64,000 bases of DNA from Alphaproteobacteria bacterium (GTDB lineage Bacteria; Pseudomonadota; Alphaproteobacteria; Rhodobacterales; Rhodobacteraceae). Below, in pieces: positions 24,235 to 32,391 of this stretch. The position numbers and the translations under genes were made by a program. Within the stretch, counting starts at the first letter, position 1. Each line of letters begins with the position of its first letter. Under the pieces are notes generated by a model, which made no database searches, was not told where the DNA came from, and saw only the letters and a list, made by a program, of their open reading frames with translations. The DNA lies in NCBI GenBank assembly GCA_030424865.1, contig JAUHVR010000015.1:1-64000 (forward strand), written 5' to 3'.

Positions 24235-24328
24235 CAGGAGGAATGCCCGTGGGACTACATCTGGAGTTGCCTGTTCGATTCAGGCGCCCTTGCAAAAGGG
24301 AAACGTCCCGCACCCTGTTGTCCTCCTG
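24235..24328 (+). ncRNA. Y RNA-like element Y4 with T-arm/acceptor minihelix
   Basis: Stem 1 CAGGAGGA (24235-24242) pairs perfectly with UCCUCCUG (24321-24328). Internal loop AUGCCC/ACCCUGUUG. Stem 2 GUGGGAC (24249-24255) with GUCCCGC (24305-24311), one U-G pair. After UACA, a T-arm GCCTG-TTCGATT-CAGGC (24269-24285) stacks on CCCTT-GCAA-AAGGG (24287-24300), a short acceptor-like stem with a tetraloop. There is no D-arm or anticodon arm. It keeps only the half of tRNA seen by T-loop and acceptor-binding enzymes. Confidence 0.78.
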
Positions 24329-24347
24329 ACATGATATAAAAGGACTG

Positions 24348-24503
24348 CCCGGCGAATGCCGAAGGAACTACATGGCTCCACGACCCGGGATGTGCCGAGT
24401 GGGTTCAACTCCCCTCCTTGCCGGCGCCCAGACGGAAAACGCATCAGCGTGAACTGATGCGGGGCGGGCCTCCCGAACTGTTTCTTCACCCCTTGTCGCC
24501 GGG
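24348..24503 (+). ncRNA. Y RNA-like element Y5 with degenerate tRNA-like domain
   Basis: Stem 1 CCCGGCGA (24348-24355) pairs with UCGCCGGG (24496-24503). Internal loop AUGCC/ACCCCUUG. Stem 2 GAAGGAAC (24361-24368) pairs with GUUUCUUC (24480-24487), covarying with Y2 and Y3. After UACA the insert has CGGGA (24386-24390) pairing with TCCCG (24471-24475), a T-loop-like GGG-TTCAACT-CCC (24401-24413) with an imperfect stem, and an 8-bp hairpin CGCATCAG/CTGATGCG (24440-24461). No convincing acceptor or D-arm is seen. Confidence 0.72.
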
Positions 24504-24528
24504 GGCCAGATTTGAGCGTGCAAAGACG

Positions 24529-24915
24529 ATGGATACGACACTTTTTGAAACCGGACAGATTTGGCGCGTCGAAGGGCGCACAGCGACACCCATTTTGCAT
24601 GTGGCGCTGCACCGATTGAACGATCTTCCCGGCATTGGCCTTGTGGCATGTGCAAGCCTGACACCCCAGTCGGACAAAGACGCCGGCTTTCCCGTGGTCG
24701 GGCACATTCCGATCCTGCTGGAAACTGCCGGACTGGACGAAGCACATCTGATCGCCGACGGCGCGCAGGAAACGGACTCATTCACCGAAGGGTACGAGGC
24801 CTGGAAAGAGGCCTTTGACCGACACGAGGCGGGCCTTTTCACGATTACCGTGGCCGAGGTCTATGAGCTGCTTTGCAGCCAGGTCGGCACGGCCGCACAA
24901 GGGGACACAGAATGA
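24529..24915 (+). CDS. Small protein of unknown function in the RNA-repair operon
   Basis: 128 residues from the ATG at 24529; the frame is open further upstream but that part lies inside Y5. I do not recognise the family. The N-terminal half (FETGQIWRVEGRTATPILHVALHRLND, PGIGLVACASLTP) looks like a small beta-rich domain. The C-terminal half is acidic and helical (TEGYEAWKEAFDRHEAGLFTI). No signal peptide or membrane segment. The stop overlaps the rtcB start by four bases (ATGA), which implies translational coupling and a role with the ligase or Y RNAs. Ribosome site weak. Confidence 0.75.
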   Translation: MDTTLFETGQIWRVEGRTATPILHVALHRLNDLPGIGLVACASLTPQSDKDAGFPVVGHIPILLETAGLDEAHLIADGAQETDSFTEGYEAWKEAFDRHEAGLFTITVAEVYELLCSQVGTAAQGDTE

Positions 24916-26324
24916 CGAACGACAAGACATTTGACCCCGTGACCGGGGAGCATCTGAAAGACTGGGGGCATCGCCCCGGCAAGCAGTTTCCTGCCCTTCT
25001 GGCCAAGGCCAACGAGATGCGCGCCGAGGGGTTCGGCCTTGTCCGCATCCGGATGGAACTGGAGGGCGAGATCCCTCCGCCACCCGTCACGATGGACCTG
25101 CGCGCGCCCGGTGAGGTGCCGTTTCACGAAAACATCGACATCGCGCACCCCGACGAGGCAGACAACGTCGACAAGGTGCGCGAGACGATGACCGCCCTGA
25201 TGCGGACCCCGACGCTCGAGGCCGGGGCGATCATGCCCGACGCCTGCCCTGCAGGGCCGGTGGGCACGATCCCGGTGGGCGGCGTGGCCGCGGCGCGGAA
25301 CGCGATCCATCCGGGGATGCACTCGGCCGACATCTGCTGTTCGGTGATGATCACCGATCTGGGCGACGCCGACCCGAAGACCGTTCTGGATGCGGCGCAG
25401 TCCGTGACACATTTCGGACCGGGCGGGCGACCGCAGGGCAAGCGGTTTAGCACTTCGGCACAGCTGTTGGATGCCTTTCGTGAGAACCCGTTTCTGGACA
25501 GCCCCAAAAGCCTGCGCATGGCGCAAGAGCACATGGGCACGCAAGGCGACGGCAACCATTTCCTGTTTGTCGGACGCTCGCGCAAGACCGGGCGCACGGC
25601 GATGGTCACGCACCACGGCTCGCGCGGGCCGGGGGCGGTTCTCTACAAGCATGGCATGGCCGTGGCCGAAAAGTTCCGCAAGGAGCTGTCGCCCGAGACG
25701 TCAAAACAGAACGCCTGGATCCCCGCCGACACCGAGGACGGGCGCGACTACTGGGCGGCCTTGCAGCTGATCCGCAAGTGGACCAAGGCCAATCACGCCG
25801 CGCTTCATCAGGCCACGGTCGAGGCCGCGCGCGCCGAGGTGGGCGACCGGTTCTGGAACGAACACAACTTCGTCTTCAAACGGGGTGATCTGTTCTATCA
25901 CGGCAAGGGGGCGACCCCGGCCTGGGGAGATTATGCTGCCGACGCGACGGGTCTGACGCTGATCCCGCTGAACATGTCCGAACCCGTGCTGGTGGCACGG
26001 GGCCGCGACAAGGCCAGCGGCTTGGGCTTCAGCCCACACGGTGCCGGGCGCAACTTTTCGCGCTCGGAACACAAGCGTCGGATGGGCGACGTGACGCCTC
26101 AGCAGATGCTGGCGGCGGAAACGGCGGGGCTGGACATCCGGTTCCACGCCGGGGGTGTCGATGCCTCGGAACTGCCTTCGAGTTACAAGAACGCCGACAG
26201 CGTCGTGGCTCAGATCAAGGCCTATGATCTGGCCGAGATCGAGGATTACATCGATCCCTATGGCTGCATCATGGCGGGCGACGTCCCGCCGTTCTGGAAA
26301 ACCCGCAAGAAGGGGCGTCGCTAG
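24912..26324 (+). CDS. rtcB: RtcB family RNA ligase
   Basis: 470 residues from the ATG at 24912. RtcB joins RNA 2',3'-cyclic or 3'-phosphate ends to 5'-OH ends using GTP and manganese. The metal-site motif reads SADICCSVMI (Asp140, Cys143), a variant of the usual DIGCGM. GTQGDGNHFLFVG, HHGSRGPGAVLY and HGKGATPA carry further metal-binding histidines. HGAGRNFSR holds the His (about 376) that is guanylylated in studied enzymes. Last gene of the operon; no rtcA is present. A terminator follows. Confidence 0.93.
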   Translation: MTNDKTFDPVTGEHLKDWGHRPGKQFPALLAKANEMRAEGFGLVRIRMELEGEIPPPPVTMDLRAPGEVPFHENIDIAHPDEADNVDKVRETMTALMRTPTLEAGAIMPDACPAGPVGTIPVGGVAAARNAIHPGMHSADICCSVMITDLGDADPKTVLDAAQSVTHFGPGGRPQGKRFSTSAQLLDAFRENPFLDSPKSLRMAQEHMGTQGDGNHFLFVGRSRKTGRTAMVTHHGSRGPGAVLYKHGMAVAEKFRKELSPETSKQNAWIPADTEDGRDYWAALQLIRKWTKANHAALHQATVEAARAEVGDRFWNEHNFVFKRGDLFYHGKGATPAWGDYAADATGLTLIPLNMSEPVLVARGRDKASGLGFSPHGAGRNFSRSEHKRRMGDVTPQQMLAAETAGLDIRFHAGGVDASELPSSYKNADSVVAQIKAYDLAEIEDYIDPYGCIMAGDVPPFWKTRKKGRR

Positions 26325-26338
26325 GTTTGGCGGCGCCC

Positions 26339-26366
26339 TGCCCCACCAACTGGAGTGGGGCATTTT
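26339..26366 (+). terminator. Rho-independent terminator after rtcB
   Basis: TGCCCCAC (26339-26346) and GTGGGGCA (26355-26362) form an 8-bp stem followed by TTTT, 14 bases after the rtcB stop. Confidence 0.85.
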
Positions 26367-26422
26367 CGCCAACAATCGGCTTGACCCTGCTTGGGACGTG
26401 AACTAGGCATTCTTCCCACTGA

Positions 26423-26496
26423 GCGGGCGTTGTGTAATGGTAAGACCCTTGCCTTCCAAGCAAGAGATACGGGTTCGATTCCCGTCGCCCGCTCCA
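26423..26496 (+). tRNA. tRNA-Gly (anticodon TCC)
   Basis: 74 bases including encoded CCA. Acceptor GCGGGCG pairs with CGCCCGC; D-arm GTGT...; anticodon arm CTTGC-CTTCCAA-GCAAG with TCC at 26455-26457; T-arm ACGGG-TTCGATT-CCCGT. All usual features of a functional tRNA-Gly are present, in contrast to the tRNA-like elements in the rsr-rtcB region. A T-rich stretch (CTTCTTTACTTTTTC) follows. Confidence 0.95.
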
Positions 26497-26666
26497 GTCC
26501 TTCTTTACTTTTTCTGATGGCAGACACGATCCCACCGGTCGGCGGTCCAGTGTTTTTCTGACCTGCATGGGCAGCGCGCTCTGGCAAGACTTGCGCACGG
26601 GCACCGTTCCAGCAACCCACGCCGTGCAAAGCGAGGCCGAAGGCCAGGCGCTGGACGCGCGGCTGG

Positions 26667-26701
26667 CGCTTGATCCCGCCCCAGTGGCGTAGGATCAAGC
26701 G
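26667..26701. other. Long hairpin between tRNA-Gly and pobA
   Basis: CGCTTGATCC (26667-26676) pairs with GGATCAAGCG (26692-26701), and CGCC (26677-26680) with GGCG (26686-26689) inside it, a TA bulge between them. No T tract. It may mark the 3' end of pobA. The 26497-26727 spacer also holds a 41-codon frame (26567-26692, MGSALWQDLRTGTVPATHAV...) that ends inside the hairpin; it has no clear ribosome site and could be a gene remnant. Confidence 0.5.
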
Positions 26702-26727
26702 GCGGCCTGCGCCCAGCCCACAGGGCG

Positions 26728-27924
26728 TCACCCGGCCAGCACGTCCTCGAAGGGCAAGCCCACATAGTTCTCGGCAATCGACCTCTGGGCCGCTTCCGAG
26801 GAAAAGATGTAGTCCAGCTCGGCCGTCCGCATCCGGCGATCAAAGGCCTGATCGTCCTCGAAGTCGTGCAGCAAGCGGGTCAACGTCCACGAGAACCGCT
26901 CGGCCTTCCAGATCCGGCGCAGGGCAACAGTCTGATAGTTTTCCACACCGCGCGTGTCATTGCGGGCGAAAAATGCGCCAAGCGCGGCCCCCAGATAATG
27001 GACATCTCCGACCGCCAGGTTCAGGCCCTTGGCCCCTGTCGGTGGGACGATGTGCGCAGCATCCCCGGCCAGGAACAACCGTCCGTGTCGCATAGTCTCG
27101 CACACAAAGCTGCGCAGGGGCGCGATGCTTTTTTCCAGCGCGGGCCCGGTGGTTATGTTGGCAGCAACATCCGGGCCAAGACGTGTTTTCAGTTCGTCCC
27201 AAAGACGGTCGTCAGGCCAATCTTCCAACGGTTCATCCACCCGGCACTGGATGTAGTAACGAGACCGCGTCTCGGACCGCATGCTGGCCAAGGCGAACCC
27301 GCGCTCGGACGTGGCATAGATGAGTTCATCCCGACAGGGCGGGACATCGGCCAGGATGCCCAGCCAGCCAAAGGGATAGACCTTTTCGAACTCGCGCCGC
27401 TGCGCCGCCGGAATGGCCTGCCGGGACGGTCCGCGGAACCCGTCGCATCCGGCGATGAAATCCGCTTCGATGTGCCAGTCTGCGTCTCCTTGCCGAAATG
27501 TGACGTAAGGCGTGTCTGTTGTCACATCATGCAGAGTGACGTCCGAGGCTTCGTGAAACATCGCGGTGCCAGCCGCGCGATGCGCCTTCATCAGATCCTT
27601 TGTGACCTCGGTCTGGCCATAGACGGTGACCGACCTGCCGGTAAGCGCCTCGATCGGGATACGGCACAGGCGGCCATCGCTGGCCAGGTCAAAGCCTCCG
27701 TGCACCAGTCCATGTTCGGCCACCCCCTGGCCCACTCCCGCGCGTTCCAGAACTTCGACGCTGCCATGTTCCATAACGCCCGCACGAATCCGCCCCTCAA
27801 CATGGGCCGCGCTTTGACGCTCGATGATCACGCTATCGATTCCGTCTTGCTGAAGCATGCGCGCCAGCAGCAGCCCCGAAGGCCCGCCGCCGATGATCGC
27901 CACCTGTGTCCGCAGCTTTTTCAT
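26728..27924 (-). CDS. pobA: 4-hydroxybenzoate 3-monooxygenase
   Basis: 398 residues from the ATG at 27924 (MKKLRTQVAIIGGGPSGLLLARML), the usual length. FAD/NADPH-dependent aromatic hydroxylase forming protocatechuate. Motifs: GGGPSG at the N-terminus, the DG motif in FIAGCDGFRGPSR, and the FAD-ribityl motif FLAGDAAHIVPPTGAKGLNLA. GRIRAGVMEHGSVEVLE is characteristic of PobA. It is divergent from a LysR gene with 109 bases between. Confidence 0.92.
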   Translation of the reverse strand: MKKLRTQVAIIGGGPSGLLLARMLQQDGIDSVIIERQSAAHVEGRIRAGVMEHGSVEVLERAGVGQGVAEHGLVHGGFDLASDGRLCRIPIEALTGRSVTVYGQTEVTKDLMKAHRAAGTAMFHEASDVTLHDVTTDTPYVTFRQGDADWHIEADFIAGCDGFRGPSRQAIPAAQRREFEKVYPFGWLGILADVPPCRDELIYATSERGFALASMRSETRSRYYIQCRVDEPLEDWPDDRLWDELKTRLGPDVAANITTGPALEKSIAPLRSFVCETMRHGRLFLAGDAAHIVPPTGAKGLNLAVGDVHYLGAALGAFFARNDTRGVENYQTVALRRIWKAERFSWTLTRLLHDFEDDQAFDRRMRTAELDYIFSSEAAQRSIAENYVGLPFEDVLAG

Positions 27925-28006
27925 CGTCTTCCCTTTTTCCTTTTGGCCGCAAAATGCGAGCCGAAAACCGCAACAAGGGTGACATCCCAGCAAAATAATG
28001 AGAACT

Positions 28007-28021
28007 TTATTTTCAGAATAA
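28007..28021. promoter_or_regulatory. Candidate LysR box between pobA and the LysR gene
   Basis: TTATT, TTCAG, AATAA is a 15-bp inverted repeat of the T-N11-A type that LysR proteins bind, 13 bases upstream of the LysR start and 83 bases from pobA. Confidence 0.5.
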
Positions 28022-28033
28022 GGTATATTCACG

Positions 28034-28945
28034 ATGCAAATAAACCCGCGTCACTTCGACTTGAACCTGCTGCGCGTCATGATCGCCGTTTGGGAAACCC
28101 GTTCGATCTCGGCCGCCGCCATCCGGATCGGGATGAGCCAGCCTGCCACGTCGAACGCGCTGGCGCGGTTGCGCGCGGCAACAGGTGATCCGATTTTCAT
28201 CCGCACCAAGGACGGCATGATCCCAAGCAGTGCCGCCGAACAGGTCTTGCCCGATCTCAAACAGCACCTCGACGGCCTGTTCGACGCCTTGTCCGACCAA
28301 TCCGGGTTCGACCCTGCCCGCAGCACGCGCACGTTTCGGCTGTCATTGTCGGGACTGGGCGAGCTTTTCTTCCTGCCGCCGCTTCTGTCCGAGATGATGC
28401 ACTCCTCGCCGGGACTTCGGGTTTTCAACACGCCCGTTGCGGTCGAGGCTCTTGGCCACGCCTTGCGCACCGGCTCGGTCGATCTGGCGATCGGCCTGAT
28501 CGATGTGACGGAAGCGGGCATTCGCAGCCGCAACCTGTTTCAGGATCGTTACGTCGTTGTGGCCGGGGCTGGGCTGACGGACACCCCGGATACCATCGAG
28601 GCGCTGAGGGATCACCAGATCGCGCTTTGCACGCCGGGCGCCGACTACACGCGCGATACTGCCCAGCTATTGGGAAAATACGAGCTTCAGGACAACGTTG
28701 TTGTTCGCCTTGCCAATTTCGGTGCCTTGCCCGGCATGCTGGACAGCATGCCGCTGATCTCGTTCCTGCCCGAAGAATTTTCAAAACATCTGGCCCGCCA
28801 AGGCGCCCTGCGGCTTTTGCCGATCCAGATCAACGACCTTCGTGCGCCGGTGCGCATGGTTTGGCACGAAAAGACCAGCGAAGATCCCGGCAACCTGTGG
28901 CTTAGGGATATGATCGAAACCAAGTTCACACGCCCAACGCGCTAG
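28034..28945 (+). CDS. LysR family transcriptional regulator, probable pobA regulator
   Basis: 303 residues. The N-terminal winged helix reads FDLNLLRVMIAVWETRSISAAAIRIGMSQPATSNALARLR, followed by DPIFIRTKDGM. The C-terminal substrate-binding domain spans 90-300 (FRLSLSGLGELFFLPPLL). The divergent layout suggests that it controls pobA, with 4-hydroxybenzoate or a product as inducer. Other bacteria use AraC- or IclR-type PobR for this, so the regulator type differs. Confidence 0.88.
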   Translation: MQINPRHFDLNLLRVMIAVWETRSISAAAIRIGMSQPATSNALARLRAATGDPIFIRTKDGMIPSSAAEQVLPDLKQHLDGLFDALSDQSGFDPARSTRTFRLSLSGLGELFFLPPLLSEMMHSSPGLRVFNTPVAVEALGHALRTGSVDLAIGLIDVTEAGIRSRNLFQDRYVVVAGAGLTDTPDTIEALRDHQIALCTPGADYTRDTAQLLGKYELQDNVVVRLANFGALPGMLDSMPLISFLPEEFSKHLARQGALRLLPIQINDLRAPVRMVWHEKTSEDPGNLWLRDMIETKFTRPTR

Positions 28946-29206
28946 ACGAAAACCACACCGCGCCAGCATCGCGTTGACGCAGGGGCAACGACGGTTTTTT
29001 CAAACACGTCGTGAAAGCTTCACTCGGCTGTCACAGATCCCCGTCAAGTGAGCCGCCGTGCAGATCACTGCACAATCAGGAGCCGGGGCACCTTTGCCGC
29101 CCTTGTTTTCAACTTTGCTGCACGGGGCGCACCTTGCCCCGATCCCAGGGGGTGTGACCGCACCCCTGTCCCGTCTTTGGGACACGAACAGAACCGGAGC
29201 AACGAG
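28946..29206 (+). promoter_or_regulatory. ugpB leader with three successive hairpins
   Basis: This 261-bp spacer has no convincing gene. Close to ugpB it holds three stems: CGGGGC/GCCCCG (29123-29141), CAGGGG-TG/CACCCCTG with one bulge (29146-29168), and GTCCC/GGGAC (29168-29183), ending 23 bases before the ATG. They may control ugpB expression or mRNA stability. No Pho-box repeat is clear. Confidence 0.4.
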
Positions 29207-30511
29207 ATGACATTCTTCAAACTCAGCACCGCCGCCGTTGCCGCCACACTGGCCGCAACCTCGGTCTTTGCCGAAACCGAGATCACCTGGTGGCACGCCA
29301 TGGGCGGCCAGCTGGGCGAAACCGTCAACCAGATCGCCGCTGACTTCAACGCGGCCCAGGACGACTACACCATCACCCCGGTTTACAAGGGCTCGTACGA
29401 AGAGACCCTGACCGCAGGCATCGCGGCCTTCCGTGCCGGTGAGCAGCCCAACATCATGCAGGTGTTCGACGCCGGCGCCGCCACCGTGATCGGTGCCAAG
29501 GGCGCAACCGTTCCCGTTCAGGACCTGCTGGAAGCCAACGGCGTTGCCTTCGACATCAACGACTACATCTCGGGCGTGCGCTACTTCTACGCCGACAGCG
29601 AAGGCAAGATGATCGGCATGCCGTTCAACTCGTCCTCGCCCATCATGTACTTCAACGTCGACGCACTGGCCGCTGCCGGTGTTTCCGCGCCCAAGACCTG
29701 GGAAGAGTTCCAGACCGTGACCGCCCCGGCCCTGAAAGCCGCGGGTTACATCGCGCTGTCGCAGTCGCACCTGCCGTGGATCTTCACTGAAAACTTCATG
29801 TCGCGCCACAACCTGCCGTTTGCGACCAACAACAACGGCTACGACGGCACCGACACCAAGATCCTGGTGAACAACGACGCCATCAAGAACCACTTCACTT
29901 CGGTTCTGGACTGGAAAGAAGCGGGCTTCTTTGAGTGGTACGGCACCGGCTGGGGCGACAACGCGAAGCCCTTCGAAGAAGGCAAAGTCGCCATGTGGCT
30001 GGGCTCGTCGGGTTCCTTCGGCGGTCTGCTGCAGAAAGACCTGGGCTTTGAATTCTCGGCCACCAACCTGCCCTATTGGGAAGCCGTGACAACCGAGCCG
30101 ACCCAGACCTTCATCGGCGGCGCGGCCCTGTTCGCGATGGCCGGCAAGTCGGCGGATGAAAACAAGGCAACCGCCGAATTCTTCAAGTTCCTGACCTCGG
30201 CCGACGTTCAGTACTTCTGGCACCAGGCCACCGGCTATGTGCCGATCACCGAAGCCGCCTACGAAGTGGCCAAGGCAGACGGCCACTACGACCGCTTCCC
30301 GGCCGCCGAAGTGGGCATCCAGCAGCTGTCGCTGGCCGCTGGCGAGAACACCAAAGGCTACCGCATGGGCTTTTACGTTCAGATCCGTGACGTGATGAAC
30401 CGTGAATACGGCCGCATCCTGACCGGTGAAACCTCGGTTGAAGAGGCTTTCCAGAACATCGAGACCGAAGCCAACCAGCTGCTGGCGCGCTTTGCCAAGA
30501 CCCAGGGCTAA
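29207..30511 (+). CDS. ugpB: sn-Glycerol-3-phosphate ABC transporter binding protein
   Basis: 434 residues from the ATG at 29207. A signal peptide ends at SVFAE. ITWWHAMGGQLGETVNQIAADFN is the UgpB N-terminal signature, followed by YKGSYEETLTAGIAAFRAGEQPN and AATNNNGYDGTDT-like segments. It binds glycerol-3-phosphate or glycerophosphodiesters in the periplasm. First gene of ugpBAEC. Confidence 0.92.
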   Translation: MTFFKLSTAAVAATLAATSVFAETEITWWHAMGGQLGETVNQIAADFNAAQDDYTITPVYKGSYEETLTAGIAAFRAGEQPNIMQVFDAGAATVIGAKGATVPVQDLLEANGVAFDINDYISGVRYFYADSEGKMIGMPFNSSSPIMYFNVDALAAAGVSAPKTWEEFQTVTAPALKAAGYIALSQSHLPWIFTENFMSRHNLPFATNNNGYDGTDTKILVNNDAIKNHFTSVLDWKEAGFFEWYGTGWGDNAKPFEEGKVAMWLGSSGSFGGLLQKDLGFEFSATNLPYWEAVTTEPTQTFIGGAALFAMAGKSADENKATAEFFKFLTSADVQYFWHQATGYVPITEAAYEVAKADGHYDRFPAAEVGIQQLSLAAGENTKGYRMGFYVQIRDVMNREYGRILTGETSVEEAFQNIETEANQLLARFAKTQG

Positions 30512-30528
30512 GCCTTGATCTGACACCG

Positions 30529-30554
30529 AGGCGGCCCCTTGTGGGCCGCCTTTT
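30529..30554 (+). terminator. Attenuator-type terminator between ugpB and ugpA
   Basis: GGCGGCCC (30529-30536) and GGGCCGCC (30543-30550) form an 8-bp stem with loop CTTGGT followed by TTTT. It should cause partial termination, giving more binding protein than permease. Confidence 0.8.
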
Positions 30555-30574
30555 GCATTGAAGGACCGGCTTTC

Positions 30575-31456
30575 ATGAAACGTGCGGGTTTTACAAACGT
30601 CTGGCTGCCGATTGCGCTGCTGCTGCCGCAGCTGAGCATCATTGCCATCTTCTTTTACTGGCCTGCGGGCTGGGCGCTGCAATCCTCGTTCTATCTGCAG
30701 GACCCGTTCGGGTTTGGTTCGACCTTTGTCGGGTTCGAAAACTACACGGATCTGACCCGCAATCGCGAATACCTGCGGATCGCCGGGTTCACCGTGGTCT
30801 TTTGCGGGTTGGTGACCTTTTTCTCGCTGGCCCTTGCGCTGCTATTGGCGGTCAAGGCCGACAAGGTGATCCGGGGCGCCAAGACCTATCGCACGCTGCT
30901 GATGTGGGTCTATGCCATCGCACCGCCGGTTGCAGGCTTCATGGGCATCATGTTCTTTGACCAACGTAACGGCCCGATCACCGAGTTCTTTCAGGTCCTG
31001 GGCTGGGACTTCAAACTGGGTGTGAACTATTTCGACACCGCGACGGCCATGATCATGGTCTCGGTCTGGAAACAGATCCCGGTGAACTTCATCTTCTTCC
31101 TCAGCGGTCTGCAATCGATCCCCCGCGCGGTGCGCGAAGCGGCGATGATCGACAACCGCTCGGCCGCTGGCCGGTTCTGGGGCGTGACCTTTCCGCTGCT
31201 GGCGCCGACCGCCTTTTTCCTGCTGATCATCAACATCACCTACGCGCTTTTTGACACCTTCGGCATCATCGACACGCTGATGAAGGGCGAGCCCGGCAAC
31301 AACCCGATGACGCTGGTCTACAAGGTCTATCTGGATGGCTTCCGGGGCAACGACCTGGGCGGATCCTCGGCGCAGTCGGTGATCCTGATGATCCTGGTCC
31401 TGGCGCTGACCGTCTTCCAATTCCGGCTGATCGAGCGCCGGATCCACTACACCTGA
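30575..31456 (+). CDS. ugpA: sn-Glycerol-3-phosphate ABC transporter permease UgpA
   Basis: 293 residues from the ATG at 30575, six predicted membrane helices. The ABC-contact loop reads LQSIPRAVREAAMIDNRSAAGRFWGVTFPLLAP. LLLPQLSIIAIFFYWPAGWAL at the N-terminus is typical of MalF/UgpA permeases. Its stop overlaps a first ATG of ugpE by one base. Confidence 0.92.
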   Translation: MKRAGFTNVWLPIALLLPQLSIIAIFFYWPAGWALQSSFYLQDPFGFGSTFVGFENYTDLTRNREYLRIAGFTVVFCGLVTFFSLALALLLAVKADKVIRGAKTYRTLLMWVYAIAPPVAGFMGIMFFDQRNGPITEFFQVLGWDFKLGVNYFDTATAMIMVSVWKQIPVNFIFFLSGLQSIPRAVREAAMIDNRSAAGRFWGVTFPLLAPTAFFLLIINITYALFDTFGIIDTLMKGEPGNNPMTLVYKVYLDGFRGNDLGGSSAQSVILMILVLALTVFQFRLIERRIHYT

Positions 31457-31467
31457 TGGAGGCTGAC

Positions 31468-32379
31468 ATGGCTGAACTTTCGACCACCTCCGACACTCTG
31501 ACCACGGCCAAGGCCCAGCCAGTGCGCCGCAAGCGGATCAAGATATCGAACATCGTCGACCACGCGGTGCTGATCGCGGGCGCGGTGCTGATGCTTTTGC
31601 CCGTTGTCATGGTTTTTCTGACCACCGGCTTTGAAGACACCGACATCCTGCGCAACGGTCTGCGCATCGACGTCGGCCCGCACATGGGCGAGAACTTTTC
31701 GAACGCAATGTTCGAACGTTCGGGCTTTACCGAGGCGATCACCGGCATGCGGATGCTGACCAACTCGCTGATCCTGGGCGTGGGCTTTGCGCTGGGCAAG
31801 ATCGCCATCTCTCTGCTGGCTGCCTATGCCATCGTCTATTTCCGTCTGCGGTTTGCCACGCTGGCCTTCTGGATCATCTTCACCACGCTGCTTCTACCGC
31901 TTGAGGTGCGCATCCTGCCATCCTACGAGGCGATCCAGCGTCTGGGCATGACCAACACCTATGGCGGGCTGATCATCCCGCTGATCGCAAGCGCCACCGC
32001 CACCTTCTTTTTCCGGCAGTTTCTCATGTCCGTGCCCGAAGAGCTGGCCGAGGCCGCGCGCATCGACGGGGCGGGTCCGGTCAAGTTCTTCATCGACATC
32101 CTGGTCCCTCTGTCGCGCACCATGATCGCCGCGATCTTTATCATCATGTTTGTCTTTGGCTGGAACCAATACCTCTGGCCCACGATGATCACGACCGAGG
32201 AAAGCATGTTCACGCTGGTGCGTGGCATCAAGCAAATCGTCGCCGTTCTCGAAGGCGGCACCATCCCCGAATACGGCAAGTCGCTGGCGCTGGCGATCAT
32301 CGCGATGATCCCGCCCGTTCTGATCGTCGTGTTCTTCCAGAACTGGTTCGTCAAGGGCCTCACGGAATCTGACAAGTAA
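31468..32379 (+). CDS. ugpE: sn-Glycerol-3-phosphate ABC transporter permease UgpE
   Basis: 303 residues from the ATG at 31468, preferred over the ATG at 31456 because GGAGG lies five bases before it. Six membrane helices; the permease loop reads MSVPEELAEAARIDGAGPVKFFIDILVPLS. It pairs with UgpA to form the channel. Confidence 0.9.
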   Translation: MAELSTTSDTLTTAKAQPVRRKRIKISNIVDHAVLIAGAVLMLLPVVMVFLTTGFEDTDILRNGLRIDVGPHMGENFSNAMFERSGFTEAITGMRMLTNSLILGVGFALGKIAISLLAAYAIVYFRLRFATLAFWIIFTTLLLPLEVRILPSYEAIQRLGMTNTYGGLIIPLIASATATFFFRQFLMSVPEELAEAARIDGAGPVKFFIDILVPLSRTMIAAIFIIMFVFGWNQYLWPTMITTEESMFTLVRGIKQIVAVLEGGTIPEYGKSLALAIIAMIPPVLIVVFFQNWFVKGLTESDK

Positions 32380-32391
32380 GGACCGCAAACC

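Noticed and set aside
24330-24342. Promoter for Y5 based on the TATAAA-like sequence at 24335-24340
   Set aside because: No -35 element at a suitable distance; weak on its own.
23750-24373. Repeated AATGCC-GG-ACTACA motif read as a CRISPR array
   Set aside because: Spacing is irregular (about 90-220 bases), copies differ at compensated stem positions, and no cas genes are near.
23626-24500. Several open frames of 75-175 codons across the rsr-rtcB spacer
   Set aside because: They run through the stems and tRNA-like arms, have no good ribosome sites and resemble no protein; the RNA structures explain the sequence better.
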